64,000 bases of DNA, taken from [Clostridium] scindens ATCC 35704 (GTDB lineage Bacteria > Bacillota > Clostridia > Lachnospirales > Lachnospiraceae). Below are positions 42,315 through 50,799 of the stretch, piece by piece (the first letter of the stretch is position 1; each line of letters starts with the position of its first letter). Under the pieces are notes generated by a model. The model did not search any database, was not told the DNA's origin, and worked only from the letters and a program-made list of their open reading frames with translations. Made by a program: the position numbers and the translations under genes. The stretch is from positions 2,978,501 through 3,042,500 of the forward strand of contig NZ_CP036170.1 of the NCBI RefSeq assembly GCF_004295125.1, in the 5' to 3' direction.

Positions 42315-42343
42315 AGTATATGTGAAATCCTATTTGCTGTCAA
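42315..42343 (-). promoter_or_regulatory. Promoter of the riboswitch-APC permease unit
   Basis: Minus-strand TTGACA (42338-42343), 17 bases, TATACT (42315-42320). Transcription would begin near 42308, leaving about 60 bases before the first aptamer. Confidence 0.78.
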
Positions 42344-42384
42344 CCATAGTTATTTTTGTAACTTTCCTGACAAGGAGCAGACTA

Positions 42385-45024
42385 TTACGCCAGCTGGCCT
42401 TCCAGAACTTCTGCGGCTTTCGCGATTGCTTCATCCATGCCTGCAGGATTCTTGCCGCCAGCCTGGGCCATGTTCGGGCGTCCGCCGCCGCCACCGCCTA
42501 CAAGGCCGGCAATTGCCTTAATAAGGTTTCCTGCATGGGCTCCCTTGTCGATGGCTCCCTTAGTAGCTGTGGCCATCAGGCTTACTTTTCCGTCGGTTGC
42601 TGACGCGATCACGATGATGCCTTCGCCTAGTTTTTTCTTCAGCTGGTCTCCAAGGTCGCGCAGGCCATTCATGTCCACATCCTCCACCTTTGTCGCAAGG
42701 AGTTTGACGCCTTTGACCTCTACGACCTGGTCCATCACATCTCCCATGGCATCCTGGGCAAGCTTGCTCTTTAAACTCTCCACCTCGCTGTGGAGCGCTT
42801 TATTTTCCGCCTGAAGATGGGAAATCTTATCTGTCAGTTTATCCGGGGCGGCCTTTAACAGTTTCGCTGCCTCGTGAAGTTTCTCTTCCAGTTCGTCATA
42901 ATATTTTAAAAGTCCTTTGGATGTCAATGCCTCAATCCTTCGAACGCCTGCTGCGACACCTGTCTCGGAAAGAATCTTGAAGGCAGTAATGACGCCTGTA
43001 TTCGCCACATGTGTGCCGCCGCAGAATTCGATGGAAAAGTCTCCCATGCTTACCACGCGGACGATGCTGCCGTATTTCTCTCCGAAAAGCGCAGCCGCGC
43101 CAGTCTTTTTCGCCTCCTCGATGGGCATGTTCTGAACCTTTACGTTCAGGCAGTTCATGATCTGCTCATTAACGATTGCTTCCACCTTCTTTAATTCTTC
43201 CTCCGTAAGGGCAGAAAAATGCGTAAAGTCAAAACGCAGCCTGTCCGCATTGACGGAGGATCCGGCCTGCTCTACATGATTGCCCAGGACCATGCGCAGC
43301 GCCTTGTGAAGAAGATGGGTCGCGCTGTGGTTATTGGCAGAAAGCATCCGGTTATCCGTATCCACTTCCAGCGCTGCTTTGTCTCCAACCTTTATCATGC
43401 CCTTTGATACATGGCCGATATGGCCGAATTTGCCGCCCATAAGCTTTACCACATCCTCCACGATGAATTCGCCGTCCGCGGTGCGGATGATTCCCTTATC
43501 CGCCTCCTGGCCGCCGCTGGTGGCATAGAACGGGGTCTTCTCCACAAAGATAGTTCCCCGCTCGCCATCCGAAAGCGCGTCTACCAGTTCCGTATCCGTG
43601 GCGAGCACCGTAACTTCGGACTCATAAGAAAGATTGTCATAGCCGACGAATTCCGTGGTAATGCTAGGATCGATGGACTCGTATACCGTCACGTCCGCCC
43701 CCATATAGTTGGTGACTTCACGGGCCTCGCGGGCTGTCTTCCTCTGGATTTCCATGGCTTCTTTGAAGCCTTTTTCATCGACAGACATTCCCTTCTCTTC
43801 CAAGATCTCCTTCGTCAGATCCAGCGGGAATCCGTAGGTATCATAAAGTTTGAACGCATTCTGGCCATCCAGGGTCTTTTCCCCCTTTTTCTCTGTCTCC
43901 GCCACCATATCGGACAGAATGGACAGTCCCTGATCAATGGTCTTGTTAAACTGCTCTTCTTCCTTGGCAATTACCTTGAAGATAAATTCCTTTTTCTCTT
44001 CCAGTTCGGGATATCCATCCTTGGAGCCTTCAATCACATTCTGTGCCAGTTCAACCAAGAACTCTCCCGGAATGTCAAGCAGCCTTCCGTGCCTGCAGGC
44101 ACGCCTCAGGAGACGCCTTAGCACATATCCACGGCCCTCGTTGGAAGGCATGATTCCGTCAGAGATCATAAAGGTTACGGAACGGATATGGTCGGTGATG
44201 ACACGCAGGGAGACATCCGTCTCTTCATCCCTGCCATATTCGGCATGGGCCAGTCGGCAGACATGATCCCTTAAGGCTTTCATGGTGTCAATGTCGAACA
44301 TGGAGTCTACTTCCTGCACGATACAGGCCAGACGTTCCAGCCCCATACCGGTATCTATATTCTTCTGTTCCAATTCCGTGTAATTGTTATTGCCATCATT
44401 GTCGAACTGCGTAAAGACATTGTTCCAGATCTCCATATAACGGTCGCATTCGCAGCCCACCGTACAGTCAGGGCTGCCGCAGCCATATTTTTCCCCTCTG
44501 TCATAGTATACTTCGGAACATGGTCCGCAGGGGCCTGAGCCATGCTCCCAGAAATTATCTTCCTTTCCGAACCGGAAGATTCTCTCGGCCGGGATTCCAA
44601 TGTCCTTATTCCAGATCTCCCATGCCTCATCATCATCCAGATACACGGAGGGATAGAGCCTGTCCGGATCCAGTCCGACGACATCCGTAAGGAATTCCCA
44701 CGTCCAGCGGATAGACTCCTTCTTAAAGTAATCTCCGAACGAAAAGTTCCCAAGCATCTCAAAAAACGTGCCATGACGGGCCGTCTTTCCTACATTCTCA
44801 ATGTCCCCGGTGCGGATGCACTTCTGGCAAGTGGTCACCCGCTTGCTCGGCGGAATCTCTTGTCCGGTAAAATATGGCTTCAGCGGCGCCATGCCTGAGT
44901 TGATCAGCAACAGACTCTTATCATTGTGGGGCACCAGCGAAAAACTTTTCATTGCCAGATGTCCCTTGCTCTCGAAAAATTCAAGAAACATCTTTCTTAA
45001 TTCATTTACTCCGTATTTCTGCAT
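42385..45024 (-). CDS. alaS: Alanyl-tRNA synthetase
   Basis: An 879-residue class-II synthetase. Aminoacylation core (about 1-440) with NSGMAPLKPYF, GKTARHGTFFEMLGNFSFGDYF and GRGYVLRRLLRRACRHGR; editing domain (about 560-710) with the zinc motifs HSATHLLHKAL and CGGTHVANTG; C-terminal DHHA1 oligomerisation domain (about 740-879) ending in the glycine-rich GLVGGGGGGRPNMAQAGG. GGAGG precedes the ATG. The leader is too short for a T-box; a plain promoter is at 45048-45076. Confidence 0.98.
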   Translation of the reverse strand: MQKYGVNELRKMFLEFFESKGHLAMKSFSLVPHNDKSLLLINSGMAPLKPYFTGQEIPPSKRVTTCQKCIRTGDIENVGKTARHGTFFEMLGNFSFGDYFKKESIRWTWEFLTDVVGLDPDRLYPSVYLDDDEAWEIWNKDIGIPAERIFRFGKEDNFWEHGSGPCGPCSEVYYDRGEKYGCGSPDCTVGCECDRYMEIWNNVFTQFDNDGNNNYTELEQKNIDTGMGLERLACIVQEVDSMFDIDTMKALRDHVCRLAHAEYGRDEETDVSLRVITDHIRSVTFMISDGIMPSNEGRGYVLRRLLRRACRHGRLLDIPGEFLVELAQNVIEGSKDGYPELEEKKEFIFKVIAKEEEQFNKTIDQGLSILSDMVAETEKKGEKTLDGQNAFKLYDTYGFPLDLTKEILEEKGMSVDEKGFKEAMEIQRKTAREAREVTNYMGADVTVYESIDPSITTEFVGYDNLSYESEVTVLATDTELVDALSDGERGTIFVEKTPFYATSGGQEADKGIIRTADGEFIVEDVVKLMGGKFGHIGHVSKGMIKVGDKAALEVDTDNRMLSANNHSATHLLHKALRMVLGNHVEQAGSSVNADRLRFDFTHFSALTEEELKKVEAIVNEQIMNCLNVKVQNMPIEEAKKTGAAALFGEKYGSIVRVVSMGDFSIEFCGGTHVANTGVITAFKILSETGVAAGVRRIEALTSKGLLKYYDELEEKLHEAAKLLKAAPDKLTDKISHLQAENKALHSEVESLKSKLAQDAMGDVMDQVVEVKGVKLLATKVEDVDMNGLRDLGDQLKKKLGEGIIVIASATDGKVSLMATATKGAIDKGAHAGNLIKAIAGLVGGGGGGRPNMAQAGGKNPAGMDEAIAKAAEVLEGQLA

Positions 45025-45047
45025 AACTTCCTCCTGCTTTCTAATTC

Positions 45048-45076
45048 AATATATGGTTCATATCCTTGTAATGCAA
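45048..45076 (-). promoter_or_regulatory. Promoter of alaS
   Basis: Minus-strand TTGCAT (45071-45076), 17 bases, TATATT (45048-45053). Confidence 0.55.
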
Positions 45077-45099
45077 CGGTATGGCTAAGTTTTAATTAT

Positions 45100-45139
45100 A
45101 AAGAGAAGCAGGCGGTTTGTCAACGCTCCGCCTGCTTCT
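45100..45139 (-). terminator. Terminator after the hydrogenase-like gene
   Basis: A perfect 12-bp stem (45104-45115 with 45128-45139), 12-base loop, then CTTTATAATT on the minus strand, 7 bases after the stop. Confidence 0.8.
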
Positions 45140-45145
45140 TTATTC

Positions 45146-46657
45146 TTACTTTAATTCAATTTCTTCTAATTCTTTGGACGGTATTTTCTTCGATGAGCCG
45201 GCCACGAATTCCTTTACCTTCTTCTGAGCCTTCGCCACCTGGAGGTTGGTTCCGGCTCCCGCGACACAGCCGCCCGGGCATCCCATGCCTTCGATCAGGC
45301 ATCCATTCATCTTGCCTGCCTTTGCAAGAGCCAGGATCTTCTTACACTCGGCAAGCCCTTCCGCATGCTCGATATTAACGTCCACACCGGGATAGTATTC
45401 GTTGATGCATTTTTCAATGGCCTCTGCAACGCCCCCGGCCACCGCGTATCCTCTTCCTGCTCCGGTGGCATCATGGAAGGAGGATTCTGCCTCGTATTCT
45501 TTGAGGTCGATATCCTTGGCATCGAACATGGCCTGCAGTTCTTCGAAGGTCACCACGAAGTCCACGTCGCTTCGGACGCTTCTTCGCATTGCCTCCAGTT
45601 TCTTGGCCGCGCATGGCCCGATGAATACCACCCGCGCGTTCGGGTGTTCCTTTTTGATGGTCCGGGCAGTGGCTACCATCGGCGTCAACTCCTGGGATAC
45701 TTGGTCGATCAGATCCGGGAACTGCTTTTTCGCCAGCATTGCCCAGGATGGGCAGCAGGACGTAAGCAGGAACGGAAGTTCTCCGGTACTAACCTTATTC
45801 ACATAATGATGAGCCTCGGCTATCGCCCCGATGTCCGCCCCCAGCGCTACCTCATACACTTCGCAGAAGCCCAGTTCGTGAAGGGCGGCCTTTAAGTTCC
45901 TTGGCGTGATGTTGTCCCCGAATTGCCCGTAGAACGCAGGCGCGATCTCGGCCACGATCTTGTCCCCTTCCGTCAATGCCCTTGCCAGCTGGAATACCTG
46001 GGACTTGTCAGAAATGGCTCCAAATGGACAACTGACCATGCACATTCCACAGGAAACACATTTGTCATTATTGATATGGGCGCGTCCCATGTTGTCCGAC
46101 TCGATGGCTCCTACGCCGCAGGCCTTCTGACAGGGACGTTCTTTCTTTGATATGGCATCGTAGGGACAGACGGACTTGCACTTTCCGCACTTGATGCATT
46201 TATCCTGATCTATGTAGGATTTCCCCCCTACCATGGAAATCGCGTCTTTGGGGCAGACCTCTATACAGGGATGGGCGAGGCAGCCCTTGCACATGTTGCT
46301 GACCTCGTACCCTCGTTCCTCGCAGGCCTCGCAGGCAGAAGGAATTACCTGCATAAGCGGGGGCTCATAATATTTGTCGGATATATTGCTGGCCTCCACG
46401 CCGGCGGTCAGGTGTACTGGCTTATTCTCCGGGCGCAGGGATAGTCCCATGGCAAGCCGGAGACGCTCGCGCACGACCGCACGGGCGCGGTAGACGCTCT
46501 CTCTGTATTTCTGTGTCTCTTCATTTACCATCTTATATGGAATGGCTTCCATATCGTCATTCAGCGTGTCAGCGTTGGCTTTAAATCCAAGCCTTGCCAC
46601 TTCCTCGAATACTCTTCTTCTTAATCTTCTGACGGTCGTATCGATTCCTCTCATCAT
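45146..46657 (-). CDS. [FeFe]-hydrogenase-like iron-sulfur protein
   Basis: A 503-residue protein. After an N-terminal unknown region (1-100) come ferredoxin-type cysteine clusters at about 109-135, 154-164 and 200-210 (CIKCGKCKSVCP, CVSCGMCMVSCP). The C-terminal half is the H-cluster domain: L1 TSCCPSW (299-305), L2 GPCAAKKLE (347-355) and L3 EGMGCPGGC (456-464), so all four H-cluster cysteines (301, 349, 460, 464) are present. The L2 GPC and L3 GMGC variants differ from the standard MPC and MAC and fit the group B enzymes of gut Firmicutes, whose role is not settled. It has its own promoter with an overlapping palindrome. Confidence 0.88.
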   Translation of the reverse strand: MMRGIDTTVRRLRRRVFEEVARLGFKANADTLNDDMEAIPYKMVNEETQKYRESVYRARAVVRERLRLAMGLSLRPENKPVHLTAGVEASNISDKYYEPPLMQVIPSACEACEERGYEVSNMCKGCLAHPCIEVCPKDAISMVGGKSYIDQDKCIKCGKCKSVCPYDAISKKERPCQKACGVGAIESDNMGRAHINNDKCVSCGMCMVSCPFGAISDKSQVFQLARALTEGDKIVAEIAPAFYGQFGDNITPRNLKAALHELGFCEVYEVALGADIGAIAEAHHYVNKVSTGELPFLLTSCCPSWAMLAKKQFPDLIDQVSQELTPMVATARTIKKEHPNARVVFIGPCAAKKLEAMRRSVRSDVDFVVTFEELQAMFDAKDIDLKEYEAESSFHDATGAGRGYAVAGGVAEAIEKCINEYYPGVDVNIEHAEGLAECKKILALAKAGKMNGCLIEGMGCPGGCVAGAGTNLQVAKAQKKVKEFVAGSSKKIPSKELEEIELK

Positions 46658-46697
46658 AAGCCGAACTCCCTCCTAAACTTTCGTAGATTCAGGTAAT

Positions 46698-46726
46698 ACT
46701 ATAATTAATTGACAAAAAAATGTCAA
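46698..46726 (-). promoter_or_regulatory. Promoter of the hydrogenase-like gene
   Basis: Minus-strand TTGACA (46721-46726), 17 bases, TATAGT (46698-46703). Confidence 0.75.
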
Positions 46727-46727
46727 T
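46708..46727. promoter_or_regulatory. Operator-like palindrome over the hydrogenase promoter
   Basis: ATTGACA (46708-46714) and TGTCAAT (46721-46727) are exact reverse complements around six A/T bases. The right arm is the -35 box, so a bound dimer would block RNA polymerase. The factor is not identifiable; a Crp/Fnr-type protein is one guess. Confidence 0.5.
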
Positions 46728-46792
46728 ACGTTTTCATGTTCAGGATTCCATACAATCTTACAAAATTTTACAGCATGAATATCTTGTTCTGG

Positions 46793-49180
46793 CTATTCAT
46801 GCCCGAAAAAGCGCTGGGCATAATAGACGGACTGCATGGCGTCCTTGCCATAGAAGTCCGCTCCGATCATATCCGCATAATCCTGGTTCAGCACGGCTCC
46901 GCCAACCATGACTTTACAGTCCGGCTTATGCTTCCGCAGCAGCCGGATCGTCTCTTCCATGCTGGTCACAGTGGTGGTCATAAGGGCGCTTAAGCCCACC
47001 AGGCTTACCTCTTCCTTGATGGCCGTCTCCACGATCGTCTTAGGGGGGACATCCTTTCCCAGATCAATCACATCAAAACTATAGTTTTCCAGCAGCACCT
47101 TCACGATATTCTTGCCAATATCATGGATGTCTCCCTTGACTGTGGCCAGAATGATCTTATCCTTTTTCTCCATATCCCCGCCGCTTTTCGCCAGTTCGTC
47201 TTTTAACACCGCAAAGGCGATCTTGGCTGCATCCGCGCTCATCAGAAGTTGCGGAAGGAAGATGGTTCCCTTCTCGAATCCTTTTCCCACGACGTCCAGG
47301 GCCGGAATCAGATACTGGTTGATAATGGAAAGCGGCTCCTGCTCTTTTAGAAGCGTCCGCGTCGCATGGTGCGCTTCTTCCTTGAGACCCTTTTCAATGG
47401 CCTCCTTAAGGGTCATCCTGGAACCTGAGGATGCCGCAGGAGGTACAGGCTGGCTTCCATACTGGCGGATATAAGCCTCGCAGTTGCTGTCATAGTTCAT
47501 AAGCGCCAAGAAGGAATAGTAGGAACGCATCATATCCTCTGAGGAGGGATTGATGATCCCCGCGCTCAGCCCGTTCTGCATGGCCATGGTATAAAAGTTG
47601 GAATTGATCGCAGGCCGGTACGGAAGCCCAAAGGATATGTTGGATACGCCCAGAACCGTGCGGACGCCGTAAGCCTCCCTGACGCCCTTTAAGGCATCCA
47701 GGGTCACTTTCGCTCCTTCCGGCTCCGAACTGATGGTCATGGCAAGCACGTCAATCACGATATCCTTCTTGTCTATCCCGTACTTTCCGGCCTCTTCAAT
47801 GATCTTTCCTGCTACCTTGACTCTGCCTTCTGCTGTCTGGGGAATACCATCCTCGTCAATGGTAAGGCCGATCACTACGCCGCCATACTTCCGAATCAGC
47901 GGGAATACCTCATCCATAGATTCCTTCTTCCCGTTGACGGAATTTACCATAGGCTTTCCATTGTAGATCCGCATGGCAGTTTCCATAGCCTTTGCGTCAA
48001 CGGTATCAATCTGGAGCGGCAGGCTGGTCACGCTTTGGAGCTGTGTCACTACCTCCTGCATCATGGCAGCCTCGTCGATATCCGGCAGCCCCACATTCAC
48101 GTCTAATATGTGGGCGCCCTTATCCTGCTGCGTGATTCCTTCCTTCAGGATATAATCCAGATCATGATCCTTTAGCGCCTGCTTGAACTTCTTCTTCCCG
48201 GTAGGATTGATCCGCTCTCCGATGATGACCGGCTTCTCTCCCAGCATGACCGCCTTCCCGTAAGAAGATACGATGGTCAGATCTTTGTGGGATGGAAGGA
48301 TAACGGACAGTCCTTTCGTTCTTTCGACCATGGCGCGGATATGCCCGGGCGTCGTCCCACAGCAGCCTCCAATGACGCAGGCTCCCATATGGACAATCTT
48401 TTCCATCGTCTGGGCGAACTGATCCGGATCCACGTCATAATAGACCTGTCCATCCTTTTGCTTCGGAAGCCCTGCATTGGGCTTGACAATGACGGGAAGG
48501 GACGTATAGGCAAGAATCTCTTCCAGAATGGGAAGCATCTGCTCTGGCCCCATTCCACAATTGATTCCAAGCGCATCCACCCGAAGGCCTTCCAGCAGGG
48601 CGACAACGGATGGCACATCGCCTCCGGTCAGAAGCTTGCCCTTCTCATCGAAGATCATCGTGGCAAATACGGGAAGATCCGTAGTTTCTTTCGCTGCCAG
48701 CACGGCCGCCTTAACCTCGTAGGTATCGCTCATAGTCTCAATATGGATCAGATCGGCTCCCGCCTCTTCCCCATACTTCATTACTTCCCGGAAGGCCTCA
48801 TAGGCATCCTCAAATCCCAAGTCTCCCATGGGCTTTAACAGTTTTCCGGTGGGCCCCACATCCAGCGCCGTATAAGTCCTCCTGCCAGCGTCTGCCCCCA
48901 GGGAAGCGCCTTTCTTGACATTTTCGATCGCCGCATTGACAATCTCTTTTAAATCATAGGAGGCATCGTGGAACTTCAATGCGTTGGCGCCAAACGTATT
49001 GGCCAGCACGATATCGCTTCCGGCTTCAAAATACTGACGGTGGATATCCACCACCTCGTCCGCGTGCTCGATATTCCATACTTCCGGAAGCTCGCCGGGC
49101 TTCAGACCCTTAGACTGAAGCAGGGTGCCCATTCCTCCGTCAAAATATAGTAGTTCTTTTCCCAGTCGTTCTAATATCAT
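46793..49180 (-). CDS. metH: Cobalamin-dependent methionine synthase, without reactivation domain
   Basis: A 795-residue protein. Homocysteine domain (1-300) with zinc cysteines Cys208 (GINCG) and Cys273-Cys274 (GGCCGT); pterin-binding domain (about 315-570, VIIGERINPTGKKKF, and MTISSEPEG); cobalamin cap and Rossmann domain (about 590-795) with the His ligand in Asp684-x-His686-x2-Gly689 (GDIHDIGKN). It transfers the methyl of methyl-THF to homocysteine through B12. The SAM-binding reactivation domain of the E. coli enzyme is missing and is encoded by the next upstream gene (49230-49877). Upstream metF supplies methyl-THF. Confidence 0.95.
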   Translation of the reverse strand: MILERLGKELLYFDGGMGTLLQSKGLKPGELPEVWNIEHADEVVDIHRQYFEAGSDIVLANTFGANALKFHDASYDLKEIVNAAIENVKKGASLGADAGRRTYTALDVGPTGKLLKPMGDLGFEDAYEAFREVMKYGEEAGADLIHIETMSDTYEVKAAVLAAKETTDLPVFATMIFDEKGKLLTGGDVPSVVALLEGLRVDALGINCGMGPEQMLPILEEILAYTSLPVIVKPNAGLPKQKDGQVYYDVDPDQFAQTMEKIVHMGACVIGGCCGTTPGHIRAMVERTKGLSVILPSHKDLTIVSSYGKAVMLGEKPVIIGERINPTGKKKFKQALKDHDLDYILKEGITQQDKGAHILDVNVGLPDIDEAAMMQEVVTQLQSVTSLPLQIDTVDAKAMETAMRIYNGKPMVNSVNGKKESMDEVFPLIRKYGGVVIGLTIDEDGIPQTAEGRVKVAGKIIEEAGKYGIDKKDIVIDVLAMTISSEPEGAKVTLDALKGVREAYGVRTVLGVSNISFGLPYRPAINSNFYTMAMQNGLSAGIINPSSEDMMRSYYSFLALMNYDSNCEAYIRQYGSQPVPPAASSGSRMTLKEAIEKGLKEEAHHATRTLLKEQEPLSIINQYLIPALDVVGKGFEKGTIFLPQLLMSADAAKIAFAVLKDELAKSGGDMEKKDKIILATVKGDIHDIGKNIVKVLLENYSFDVIDLGKDVPPKTIVETAIKEEVSLVGLSALMTTTVTSMEETIRLLRKHKPDCKVMVGGAVLNQDYADMIGADFYGKDAMQSVYYAQRFFGHE

Positions 49181-49229
49181 CTGTCTGCTCCTTTTGCGCT
49201 CTTATCTTCTCTGTCTGTTCTTGTCTCGT

Positions 49230-49877
49230 CTATGAATATCTCCGGTATATGCAGTCTGTCTTTTCACAGGCTTCGCATCCCTTGATATGGCATGGCGCCT
49301 TGATCCTGCTAAGGCCGATCACCGCCGTCACAGACTTCATGGGGGTCAGCATGCCTCCTGCCGTCATCGTAAGCCCGATGGTCTTGGCGGCATCCAACAT
49401 CCGAAGAATCTCTTCCTGATGCCCGATGGAGAAGTCGCCATACCCGGGGCTGAACCTGGGCCTTAGATAAAGACCTTCCCCCGCCATCTCTTCTTCCATC
49501 TTTCCCTGCCAGTCATCCAGATATTCCTCCAGGATCGTAGTGGCGCAGGCCTGCAGCGTGACTACCCTTGCCATATCTGCCAGGGCATATTTTCGCATCA
49601 GCATGTCCACCTGGGCACCCAAAGTTGCCCCCAGAACGATCGCCTTCTCGCATCCGTTCATATTCTTCCCGAGATTCCTGCTTTCAATATTCATCTGTCC
49701 GATCTGTATGCAGCCGTCGTCCTGGAAATCCAAGTCAAAAATGCGATAGATGATTCTTCTGCCCGCCGCCTCTTCCAGTTCCACGAAGGAACTATCCACC
49801 AGCGCAAGCGTGTGATCATCTACCGCATGCCTTCCATATCCCAAGTAACGAACTGCTTCCTTCGCCCTTGCATCCAT
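49230..49877 (-). CDS. Methionine synthase reactivation-domain protein
   Basis: A 215-residue stand-alone version of the B12-dependent methionine synthase activation domain. The SAM-binding signature RPRFSPGYGDFSIGHQ (about 140-155) is visible, with LQACATTILEEYLDDWQ before it, and a Cys-rich end (CHIKGCEACEKTDC) common in Clostridial forms. It should reductively methylate inactive cob(II)alamin on MetH. Lies between metF and metH, 11 bases after metF. Confidence 0.92.
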   Translation of the reverse strand: MDARAKEAVRYLGYGRHAVDDHTLALVDSSFVELEEAAGRRIIYRIFDLDFQDDGCIQIGQMNIESRNLGKNMNGCEKAIVLGATLGAQVDMLMRKYALADMARVVTLQACATTILEEYLDDWQGKMEEEMAGEGLYLRPRFSPGYGDFSIGHQEEILRMLDAAKTIGLTMTAGGMLTPMKSVTAVIGLSRIKAPCHIKGCEACEKTDCIYRRYS

Positions 49878-49888
49878 TTTCCTGCCCT

Positions 49889-50758
49889 CTATGCCTTTAT
49901 AATTGTAGAAAGATTGCCGATGATCGCCTCTGCTACTTCCGGCTTATTCATGGAGTAAATATGTATATGGTTCAACCCATTTGCTATCAGGTCAATTATC
50001 TGATCCGTGGCATATACGATCCCTGCCTGCTTCATCGCATCCGGATCCTCCCCGAAGCGGTCCAGGATCGCGCGGAATCTCTCAGGCAGGACGGTACCGG
50101 ACAGATCGCAGATGCGCTTCATCTGCTTTGCACTGGTAACCGGCATGATGCCTGGAAGCACCGGAACCGTGATCCCTTTTTCCCGGATCCGGTATAAGAA
50201 ATTATACAGGATATTATTGTCGAAAAACATCTGTGTCGTGAGGAAATCCACCCCGCAGTCCACCTTGTGCTTCAGATTCATAATATCGTCTTTCTTATGA
50301 GCCGCCTCAACATGTCCTTCCGGATAGCATGCCGCTCCAATGCAGAAATCCCCCTGGCTCTTAATATCCTCTACCAGCTCGCAGGCGTATCTGTAATGGT
50401 TTGGCAGAGGGAACTCCCCGTCCGCCGGAATATCGCCCCTAAGTGCCAGAATATTCTCAATGCCCTGCTCTTTTAACTGCCCGATCACCCCGTGCACCTC
50501 ATCCTTGGTGGACGATACGCAGGTAAGATGGGCCAGGCTTGTAACGCCAAGGTCGTTCTTGATCTGCGAGGCAATCCTAACCGTATTTCTGCTGGTGCCT
50601 CCGCCCGCTCCATAAGTCACGCTTATGAAAGAGGGCCTAAGCGCCGCGATCTTCTCCGTTGCCGCTCTCACTCCTTCATAGCCGGCATCCGTCTTAGGCG
50701 GAAATACCTCGAAGGATACATGGGGAGAGTTATCTTTCAGTATATCTCTTATCTTCAT
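49889..50758 (-). CDS. metF: Methylenetetrahydrofolate reductase
   Basis: A 289-residue TIM-barrel flavoprotein that reduces methylene-THF to methyl-THF. Signatures are SFEVFPPKTDAGYEGV (about 15-30), SVTYGAGGGTSRNT (about 48-61), LTCVSSTKDEV and AACYPEGHVEA (about 150-160). The ATG at 50758 follows GGAG by 7 bases; the frame to 50794 would overlap glgA's region without a better start. First of metF, reactivation protein, metH. No SAM riboswitch fits in the 41 bases after glgA. Confidence 0.95.
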   Translation of the reverse strand: MKIRDILKDNSPHVSFEVFPPKTDAGYEGVRAATEKIAALRPSFISVTYGAGGGTSRNTVRIASQIKNDLGVTSLAHLTCVSSTKDEVHGVIGQLKEQGIENILALRGDIPADGEFPLPNHYRYACELVEDIKSQGDFCIGAACYPEGHVEAAHKKDDIMNLKHKVDCGVDFLTTQMFFDNNILYNFLYRIREKGITVPVLPGIMPVTSAKQMKRICDLSGTVLPERFRAILDRFGEDPDAMKQAGIVYATDQIIDLIANGLNHIHIYSMNKPEVAEAIIGNLSTIIKA

Positions 50759-50799
50759 GTCAATGCTCCTCTTTTCGTATCTTTCTAATCCCATACTTC

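Noticed and set aside
45025-45103. T-box riboswitch upstream of alaS
   Set aside because: Only about 80 bases lie between the preceding terminator and alaS, and no T-box sequence is visible.
50759-50799. SAM riboswitch before metF
   Set aside because: Just 41 bases separate glgA and metF; too short for any known SAM aptamer.
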